Part shown: in pieces, positions 56,301 through 64,000 of the stretch
Position numbering within the stretch: position 1 is the first letter of the stretch
How the letters are laid out: each line of letters starts with the position of its first letter
From: Diospyros lotus
Lineage: Eukaryota; Streptophyta; Magnoliopsida; Ericales; Ebenaceae
Length of the DNA: 64,000 bases
Assembly: GCF_014633365.1 (NCBI RefSeq)
Contig: NC_068350.1
Location: forward strand, 5,224,501-5,288,500
Direction: 5' to 3'
Notes under the pieces: generated by a model
What the model was told of the DNA's origin: nothing
The model's input: the letters and a program-made list of their open reading frames with translations, nothing else
The model's database searches: none
Made by a program: the position numbers and the translations under genes

Positions 56301-56409
56301 AAGTGTATGGATTTCAATGAAGATATGACAAAAGATAGAAATACATGGAAGTCTAGAATTCATGTAGCCGACCCCACATAATGGGATAAAGGATGGATAT
56401 GTTGTTGTT
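53351..56409 (+). mobile_element. RTE-type LINE retrotransposon, copy B (5' truncated, defective)
   Basis: Closely similar to copy A from its position about 1153 to the 3' end GGATATGTTGTTGTT, where copy B has a much shorter GTT run. It is flanked by ATAAGATGATGATA at 53337-53350 and ATAAGAGGATGATA at 56410-56423, a 14-bp target duplication with one mismatch. 5' truncation and the long, variable duplication are usual for LINE insertion by target-primed reverse transcription. Confidence 0.93.
53560..56381 (+). pseudogene. LINE ORF of copy B, many breaks
   Basis: The endonuclease region starts at SWNIGTL-like sequence near 53548 and is open in pieces: 53590-53859 and 53920-54189 (GCDLNGHVG, where copy A has GGDLNGHVG). 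At about 54156 an 8-nt deletion relative to copy A removes the IDYF catalytic Asp block and shifts frame. Then 54398-55060 is open to the TAA at 55058-55060, the same stop as in copy A. The reverse transcriptase has [10 protein letters not shown], then a TAG in place of the Trp codon (near 55387) and FADD at 55611-55622, here with the usual Ala. Two single-base deletions near 55690 and 55813 move the frame again for 55821-56381. Not functional. Confidence 0.9.
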
Positions 56410-59100
56410 ATAAGAGGATGATAAGCCTGTCGTCCATTGACGTAATTGAAGACAAGAACACTAGGGACTGCACAAGGACAATCATCCCATAGACTTTTTT
56501 CTTTTATTTGATAGAATTTCACGATTCTTACCTTTTTAGGATCATTTATATATAAAAAATTCTTGAAAGTCAGAAGGGATTACTGAGGGGCTTATCAAAT
56601 GGGGTCGAAAAGATCCAAATGCCCTCGCCCAGCCTTCGTCTCTCTCATATCTCTCTTCCTATGGCTGCAATGCGACTATCGACCGTTATTGTCTTGCCTC
56701 ATCGCTGATCACTACTGTCGTCGTCTCGCTGTCATCGCTTCACCGACTGTCGGAGAATGCAATAATGGTCAGCGAAGCGAGGCAATGGTAGCAACGGTTG
56801 GCGGTCGCGACCATAGAAGGGAGAGAGGCAAAGACAATGCCACTCCAGCAAATTTGTATCATGGACAAGGACAATTTGGTCTTTTAAACTCTATTCGATA
56901 ATCACCTTTGTCAATGTGTTGTGGAATAACTCTTTATATATTTCACGGCTTCTGTTACCCTTTTAGGATCATTTATATATTTGATTCTAAGTTCCACCTC
57001 AAGTTTCTGTTTGTCTAATTAATTTGTAGGGAAGCAGCTTGGACTTAACGATACAACCCAACTAATCCCTAATTATAGATTTAAAAATTAATTAGGTTTT
57101 AGTAAGATCGCATGCAGCTGATTAAATAATACCATGTCACATGACATATCAACGCGTATACAATTCTTTAGATAACCTAAGTTTAATTAATTAATTAAAT
57201 AAATGTGTTTGAAATTTGAGGTCAACAGCTGTTACGCATCTATATATGTTCTTAATTGAATTTTGTGCTATTCGGGTTGAATTAAGCCAACGAATTTCAA
57301 CCATTGCAAAGAGTGACGTGGCTGCATTTCAACTTTTTATTTCTTTAATCTATATACCTAAGCATCATTCTTTTCATAATGTCTTCTTGTGACGCATAGA
57401 TGTGTTACATAAGAATGCACGTTAGCAGTTTTGTATGAATTTTTATGTTTGTTTCTTATTTTTTATTAAATAAAATTATATCGTTTAAAATTAAATTGGG
57501 CCATATTTCAAGGTCTGAAATAATCATAAATTTATTGGCTAGAATGAAGGAATTAACTTGAGCGAAAATCTAAACTACCGATTAAGGGTCTAAAAATTAG
57601 ATTAGACAAATTAATATAATTTAGTTTAGTTCGGCTTAATTTTTTTTTTTTTTGGGACATTTTTATAGACATCTTTTAAGATTTATTTTTAATATTTTAA
57701 ATTTATATTTTAATTTTGTATGAACTAAGAGATGGTGGGTGGAAATAAATGTTAATGACATTTGGCTAGGTTGTAGTGATGTCATTTCCTTAATATAATA
57801 TATATGTTCAACATTTGAAATTTCCACGTCAACGAAGAATAAACTATATAATAAATCCACGTCAAAATAAACATGAAGACGTGTAACGTGAGAAGTTCAT
57901 TGGTTGGTCGGTATGATTGACGTGTAGTGGGTGCTCCCCAAATTGCAAGAAATGAAATGACCATCAGAGACATGCCGGAAAGGCGAACGAGTCAAAAGAC
58001 TTCCGCACCGGAAAATAGAAACTCATATTATTATTATTATTATATCAAAAGTAATAAAATCCAAGAATTTGAGTTATTTTGAGTGAATTTCGTACGTTAG
58101 TTTGTGGCTTTTGGGTTCTTCCCTTTTTGTAATGTGCAGCCATATCAACGGCACTTTCTCGGAAAATTTCTGATAGTGGCATCTCAATGTCACGAGCTGG
58201 GCCTGGGGGGCTCCTGGAATCATGATGTCTCCACCCCATCTCAAATTAATGCTTTATAGTGGTGAGTATTATTTAGTAAAAAAAAAAAAAATGAAGTTTT
58301 CAATAAATAAACACATTTTTGATTACTGTTTATAATTTAAGTTTTAAGTGATAAGTTTTTTCCTCTTCCATAAAATTAAAATAATACTCATAATTTATGA
58401 CAATGTTATCAATTATTTAAAAAAATAATATTACATAATTTTTTTAACTTCATCCAATAAAAAATGATATATAACTGATGATAAGGTCATTTCCTAACAT
58501 TATTCATAAAACTATCTACAAAAACGACTTATGCCTCTGCTGTTTTGGTTCATTAAGAATGCGGGATCTGAAAATTAAATTGAAAGAGACGCCAGTCAGG
58601 ATAAGATCATGGAAAGCTAAGGTCAGCCATGGCATCCTACGTACCCACTAATGAATCCCAGAAAGCGAAGCGGAAACATCCTTGATGCATCTCTAGATCG
58701 ATATGTGTCTACAACATGAGAGAGAGAGAGAGAGAGAGAGAGATTAGAGATAGACGGAAAGCTAAGGTCAGCCATGGCATCCTGTATACCCACTAAAAAA
58801 TCCCAGAAAGGGAAGCGGAAAGATCTATGATGCATCTCTAGATCGATATGTATCTACAATATGAGAGAGAGAGAAAAAGGGGGGGGGGGGTGTTGTAGGT
58901 AGGGCCAACTGGGAAGAAGACAAATTGGAGTACTGTGTCTATATATATATATTTATGTATATATATATCGTCCCTACAAGATCAGAGCAGACCTAGCTAC
59001 TAGTGATGTAACTGCGCATCGTTAACGGTTTTGCTTCTCTGTTGAACCCTGGAGTCCTCCGATTTCATAAATCAGAAGCTGTTTTCTGGATATGATCTCC
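56410..59100. other. Intergenic region left of the dioxygenase gene
   Basis: Contains a segment of about 430 bp bounded by TTTTAGGATCATTTATATA copies (56534 and 56961), a poly(T) at 57642-57653, and a 145-bp tandem duplication at 58611-58880. Otherwise AT-rich, with short ORFs that lack domains. Confidence 0.5.
58611..58880. repeat. Diverged 145-bp tandem duplication with (GA)n tails
   Basis: GGAAAGCTAAGGTCAGCCAT begins at 58611 and again at 58756. Both copies contain TGCATCTCTAGATCGATATG and end in a GAGAGA run. Several substitutions separate the copies. It lies about 500 bp before the dioxygenase start, so it may affect that promoter. Confidence 0.9.
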
Positions 59101-59103
59101 TCC

Positions 59104-59111
59104 CTATAAAT
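59104..59111 (+). promoter_or_regulatory. TATA box of the dioxygenase gene
   Basis: CCTATAAATACTCC is a strong TATA context. The transcript would start near 59135. A likely leader intron (caag|gttata at 59213 to ttgcag at 59341) separates it from the ATG at 59378. Confidence 0.6.
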
Positions 59112-59377
59112 ACTCCACAATCCACTCGTCATAAGCCCTCAGTAACTAATTCATCCTCCAATTCTTAGTTATCCAGCTCTGCAACTTCGGTTCTTCTCAC
59201 AAATAAAGCTCAAGGTTATATATTCAAATATTAATTAATTTCAAGCTACCCTTATGAACAGCATTAAACATCGATGTTGTCTTCTTCTTTTTTTTGGGCT
59301 GGGAATGTTGTCTTCTTGATGTTGTCTTGTTGTTGTTTGCAGGTTCTTGTTCATATATATATATACTATAGGCTGAA

Positions 59378-60964
59378 ATGGTAATGAAGATTAGGAAGGA
59401 GGATTATGCGGCTTCGTTAGAGAGCGAGTATCAGAAAGGCGTCATGCATTTGTCTGAAACTGGCATTGCCAAGCTCCCCAAAAAGTACGTATTGCCGGCT
59501 TCTGAGCGTCCCAACGATATCGTGGATCAACAAGCCTCTAACCTTAAGCTTCCCGTCATCGATTTCGCCGAACTCCACGGTCCCAACCGCCCCCAAGTCC
59601 TCAAATCCCTCGCCAATGCTTGTGAGCATTACGGGTTTTTTCAGGTTTGGCATCACATATATTGATATATATATATATATATATATAAATCATTCTTCTG
59701 GTAACCATTTTGGCTTGTTTATTAATTCGACGAAATATGCTTCGTTGCACTTGATATTTAGCAATGAAAACAGAAGTTTTAGTGACAAGTATATCAAATT
59801 TCTTGTAGTGATATTAATTGATCATAGGTTAATTTCCTTGGATTTTTGCAGCTTGTCAACCATGGCATCTCCGGCAGCGTTATAAGGAACATGATGGACG
59901 TCAGCCGAAGATTCTTCGACCTCCCGTTCGAGGAAAGGCACAAGTACATGAACCCTAACATGTACTCTCCTGTTAGATACGGCACCAGCTTCAACCAGAC
60001 AAAAGATGGCGTCTTTTACTGGAGAGACTTCTTGAAGTTAATGTGCTATCCTTCATCAGAAATGCTTCCTCATTGGCCTTCTTCTCCCTCAGACTTTAGG
60101 TATATAATTTAATTAATCAACTAATATGTCACACTATTCTATATATATATATATATAGACATAATATCGATCCTTCCAAACTTTGATTGGTTAATCTAAT
60201 CATAGGCTAGTGAAACAGGAATTTGGCGGTTACCTACGCGAATGAGAACAAGTGTTTGTTCCTCAAGCTAATGGAAGCAATCGTAGAGAGCCTTCGATTA
60301 GGTAACGAGAAGAAGACGACAGAAGATGACGATGGAGATGAAGAGGAGGATAATATTTTACGAGAACTGGAGGATGGGAGCCAGCTAATGGTTGTCAACT
60401 GTTACCCGCCATGCCCGGAGCCCCAGTTGACACTGGGAATGCCGCCTCACTCTGATTATGGTTTCCTCACTCTGCTTCTTCAAGATCAGGTTGAAGGTCT
60501 TCAGATTCACTTCGAGGGAAAATGGGTTACAATTGCACCAAACCCTAATTCTTTGGTTATCAACGTTGGTGATCATCTGGAGGTATATATACTAATTAAA
60601 TTAAGGTTTCAAATTAACTTTCGAACAACAATATTATTAACTCTAATGATCTAATTGCTTATACTAATTAATGCAAGTGTTTGAATTGGGACTGACTAAT
60701 AATGTGATGACTTGACAGATATTTAGCAATGGGAGGTACAAGAGCGCGTTGCATAGAGTGATGGTGAATTCTATCAAGCCTCGGATTTCCCTGGCTTCTT
60801 TGCTTACGGTTCCTTCGGAAACCGTGATCCGGCCATGGCGGAAGCTCGTCGACGAAGCGAATCCGAGGCGATATATGGACACTGATTTTGCTACTTTCCT
60901 CAAGTACGTTTCATCTCGTGAGCCCAAGAAGAAGAACTTTCTGGAATCAAGGAAGTTGACATGA
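59378..60964 (+). CDS. 2-oxoglutarate/Fe(II)-dependent dioxygenase, DMR6/F3H-like
   Basis: Four exons, 59378-59644, 59852-60099, 60219-60582 and 60719-60964, GT..AG throughout, 374 residues, frame intact. N-terminal DIOX_N part: LKLPVIDFAEL, ACEHYGFFQ|LVNHGI and SRRFFDLPFEERHKYM. The C-terminal oxygenase core has VNCYPPCPEPQLTLGMPPHS, HSD (first His and Asp iron ligands), LLLQDQVEGLQI, NVGDHLEIFSNGRYKSALHR (distal His) and PRISLAS, whose Arg-x-Ser binds 2-oxoglutarate. An acidic insert, KKTTEDDDGDEEEDN, sits between the domains. MYSPVRYGTSFNQTKDGVFY is typical of the group annotated as DMR6-like or flavanone 3-dioxygenase 3-like. Such soluble enzymes hydroxylate small molecules such as salicylate or flavonoids. 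The substrate cannot be told from sequence. Confidence 0.93.
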
Positions 60965-62977
60965 TGAATATGTTTTGAGCAGGAAATTGAAGAAAAGGAA
61001 GACAAGACGACTTGTGTATTTTGTCTTTTGTAGAACTAATTAATCAATTAATTAGTTATTGTTTATCATGTTGGATTGAAATATATATATATGTATAAGA
61101 AGATTAACTAATTAATTAATAAATTGGCTCATGCCATACATGTCATGTCCTGGAAGCTAGCTACAGAGCCTGCTTATTAATTATATCATTAATTAATTGC
61201 GGCATATATAATTGTATTGAGTTAAAAGCTTGGTGGGTCAAGAATTTGAGCAAAGGGGAGACGGACGGACAAAAACTATTGCATTTTTATTAATTAATTA
61301 ATTAATTCAGACCTAGCAAAGCTAGCTAGGTTGCTACATTAAAAGTGGCATTCGGCATATCTATTTCATGATAACGTTTAACATATATGTATTTGCTAGC
61401 TGGAGATCACCCACAAGCACTAGGTTGAGATATTGCTAGAAACATTGTGATCTACTTTTCCACTTTATCTTTTTTCTTTTTGGGTTTTCATTGTCCTGAG
61501 GACAAGATGAGAAATTTTATGCGTTACAGGTAATTATATAAATATATATAAAGTTTTATCCTTTCCATTAGAATTTTTAACGCAAAATATATTTATTGAG
61601 ATGACTGTCCTTATGCGACTCTTGGTATTCTTGCTCTTGATTATGCCAGAGAACGTAAATCACAAGTTGAGCATTTGACTCTTGCACAAGACGAAAATCG
61701 AATTTGCAACCCACTAAATTGATACTAACATATTATTGTTTATTCGACCGCTCAATCTATATCTTAAGAACAAAATAAATTCATGATGGATAGGAATTAT
61801 AGTCACACGCATACATGGTAATAATCTTCATATAACTTAAAACCATGTAATAGAGTGATGGGCTTAGGATCAATTTCATTAATTGCTATGACATAATTCT
61901 ACATGATAGTATATAGAGGATGTTTGCCTTGCCAATTTGACCGCTTGTAAGTTCTATTTTTAGTTTATAAGTTGTATAACTTATTTAGTTATGTATTTGT
62001 TAAAATATAAGAATTAAAGATGTCGAGCTTATAAGTTATTTTAACAGTGCTTGGGATAAACTATCTCTCAAACTTTTTTAAATAAACTCTTGATAACTTA
62101 TTTCGTTGATCAAATAAATGACAAATTTGTCTTTAAACAAAATGTTGAAAATGGAGTTAATATATTAAAGATTCAATGACTCCAAGGCACATAACGACAC
62201 TATCTTTTAAGAGAAGTTTCTCCCTATGTCTATATTGTTAGTATATTGTCATTAACGATTTAAGAGAGAATCTCTCTCAAGATACAATGAAGTTCCACGT
62301 TTGATTCAAACTGTGACGAGTTCGATCAAATTGAAGTGAAACTTGGTTATAGGAAATCTGATGATACTGAATGAATGAATAGGATATGAGACGTTGTTTT
62401 TGGATCATTGCAAACGACAAAAATAAACAGATTATATAGATGATAGATGTCTGTTTAGAAGAGGTGTATCTCTTCAATTATAAAAATAAAGATGTGTTTG
62501 GTTAATTTGAACATCACAACTTTTAGATATAACATAACCTATTAGTAATTAATTAATCACTAACCAATCCTCATATCTAAATTTTGTTTACCCCGTGAGG
62601 GGGCGCTGCCCCCTCGACCGCCGTCGCGAAGCAACAAACACAAATCAAGGTGACAAGTCATTTGCAAAGACAAACATGGAAATAAATATGAAAAAATATC
62701 TAACACAAAATACATATTTCCAACATCTATCTTTCTTCATCCCTCTGCCTTCTTTATCATTACTGCCTCTAGATCCATCTCCATCGGACGTCGCCTCCTC
62801 CATGTCTGTCACTGTCATCCACCTTTATGTCCATTGTCGTTGTCCGTCATCCACCATTTGCGTCCATCTTCTCCTCTATCGCCGTCTCCTCTCACCATTG
62901 TCTTCGCTCCCATCTTATCCTTCGTTCGCTATAAATATGTATATATATAATATATATTTCATGTATATACATATATA
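60965..62977. other. Intergenic, no gene recognised
   Basis: 3' flank of the dioxygenase gene, AT-rich with TTAATTAATTAA runs near 61290. GAGGGGGC and GCCCCCTC at 62597-62615 form a short hairpin in an isolated GC-rich patch. No gene seen. Confidence 0.45.
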
Positions 62978-64000
62978 CACTACAGGAAAATGGGGTATTG
63001 CCGGCGAATTTTTTCCGGCGGTTTAAAGAAGTGTCGGGAATACACCAAAATCCCCGACAATTTCCACAATCGCCGGTAATGAGTACACATCCCGGCGGTT
63101 TTTATAAACCGCCGGTGATATTGACTATCCCCGGCGGTTTTTGAAACCGCCAGGGATATGATTTAATATAGCACCGCGAAAATTAACCCCTCCCTCGCGC
63201 CCCCGCCCAAATCTTCCTCTCATCCCCTTATCTTCTAAAATCCCCCCCTGCAAACCCTAGAACCCTCTCTCGCTCGGGCCTCGCCGTGGCTCTCTCGCTC
63301 GCTCACTCGCCCTCGCTCTCGCCGCTGAGTCGCTGCCTCTCTCTCCCTCGCCCTCGCTCTCGCTCGCCCACTCTCAGTCGCGCGCTCTCGCCCTCTTCGT
63401 CTCTATCTCTGTCTTTGTCGCTCGCCCTCAATCGCTCTTGCCCTCGCTTGCTTTCGCCTTCGCCCTCAAAAAAGGTTAGCCTCGAAGCTTCTGCTTTGAT
63501 TTGGATTGACGAACAGAGCCCCTGAATCTGTTCGTCAATCCAAATCCAAATCCCCTCAATTACTCACAATTGTTGTTTGCATATATCTGATATTTACTGA
63601 TGTATGTGCTCTCAAATTTTAAAAATGATTGGTGACTACCTTTCTTTGTTGATGGACAGCAACTATAGCTTAATATTTCATTACTTGCCCATGACTAGTA
63701 TATAAAAATGTAAAATAAAAATACTTGAAATTAGATTAAAGATTGAATGCCCTGATCTTTGAGTAGTCCTTCCCATAAAAGATACCATTCGTTTTGGTTA
63801 ATCAATCAATCAATGAAATGAAATGCTTAGTTGCTGCATTAGGAAGCAAAAAGAAAAATGTTGGTTCATATATATATCCAAATACTATTTGAATATATAA
63901 ACACTAAACATTTTGACCATGTTGCATTTGGATTGAGAAATTTCAAATGACCATATTTGATTCTGTCATTTTGAAATACTTGCATTTCAAATCCTGGATT
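62978..64000. mobile_element. One end of a CACTA (En/Spm) DNA transposon, continues beyond window
   Basis: CACTACAGGAAAATGGGG at 62978 is a textbook CACTA terminus. It is followed by subterminal repeats: CCGGCGGTTT at 63015, 63092 and 63131, with inverted AAACCGCC partners, and CCCCGAC-like motifs. CCGGCGGTTT-TTAT-AAACCGCCGG at 63092-63115 is a perfect palindrome. Then comes a CT/CG-rich stretch (63250-63470) with a Ser/Leu/Pro-rich low-complexity frame that I do not trust as a protein. The far end and any transposase are outside the window, so the length is unknown and the segment to 64000 is a minimum. Confidence 0.85.
63498..63546. repeat. Perfect 20-bp hairpin
   Basis: GATTTGGATTGACGAACAGA (63498-63517) and its exact reverse complement (63527-63546) are separated by nine bases. 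It lies inside the CACTA element. Confidence 0.95.

Noticed and set aside
58045..58239. 64-codon minus-strand ORF
   Set aside because: No recognisable domain, no conserved context; probably chance.
63286..63525. 79-codon Ser/Leu/Pro ORF in the CACTA element
   Set aside because: Made almost only of CTCTCGC-type repeats; low complexity, no domain.
1..64000. CRISPR arrays, rRNA, tRNA or bacterial-type operons
   Set aside because: None seen; the content is plant nuclear DNA. Stretches with GGTTCGA-like B-box motifs (for example near 39350) lack a cloverleaf.

Overview
The window looks like nuclear DNA of a eudicot plant. It has split genes with GT..AG introns, AT-rich spacers, typical plant gene families (PLATZ, ATL RING-H2, plastid-type NCS1 permease, SCPL51-like carboxypeptidase, DMR6/F3H-like dioxygenase) and plant transposons of several orders. 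The species cannot be named from sequence alone.

Layout, left to right. At 1-7036 is the 5' half of a minus-strand aspartic protease gene. Its fourth intron exceeds 5 kb, holds an antisense RTE-type LINE (about 1075-4245), and leaves the window. At 7787-8554 is a Tourist-like element, and at 11290-12118 a long inverted-repeat element. At 12368-14117 is an intact DnaJ C28-type (DUF1992) gene. At 14560-15600 (minus) is a decayed VPS37/Mod(r) gene, then another inverted-repeat element at 15867-16410. At 17552-20415 (minus) is a 13-exon SCPL51-like carboxypeptidase gene whose splice sites are kept but whose reading frame is broken several times. A further fragment of the same family lies near 23.1 kb. 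At 27886-29283 is an intact PLATZ gene, then small MITE-like elements at 30.15-30.83 kb. At 31921-32745 (minus) is an intact ATL RING-H2 gene. At 34178-36238 is a plastid-type NCS1 nucleobase permease with a 2-nt frameshift. At 36480-38840 (minus) is a heavily decayed hAT/ZMYM1-like transposase. At 41315-52850 (minus) is a full-length Ty3/gypsy element of the Tat type, with an opposite-strand, intron-containing extra gene that has its own TATA box. At 53351-56409 is a second RTE LINE with target-site duplications. At 59378-60964 is an intact 2-oxoglutarate dioxygenase gene. At 62978 a CACTA transposon starts and continues out of the window.

The host genes do not form one pathway. The SCPL51-like and PLATZ genes are neighbours here as they are, from memory, in Arabidopsis (At2g27920/At2g27930), which suggests an old syntenic block. 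I see no clearly new biological system. The most interesting parts are the antisense gene inside the Tat element, the stop codon shared by both LINE copies, the cluster of frame-broken genes, and the hidden hAT pseudogene.
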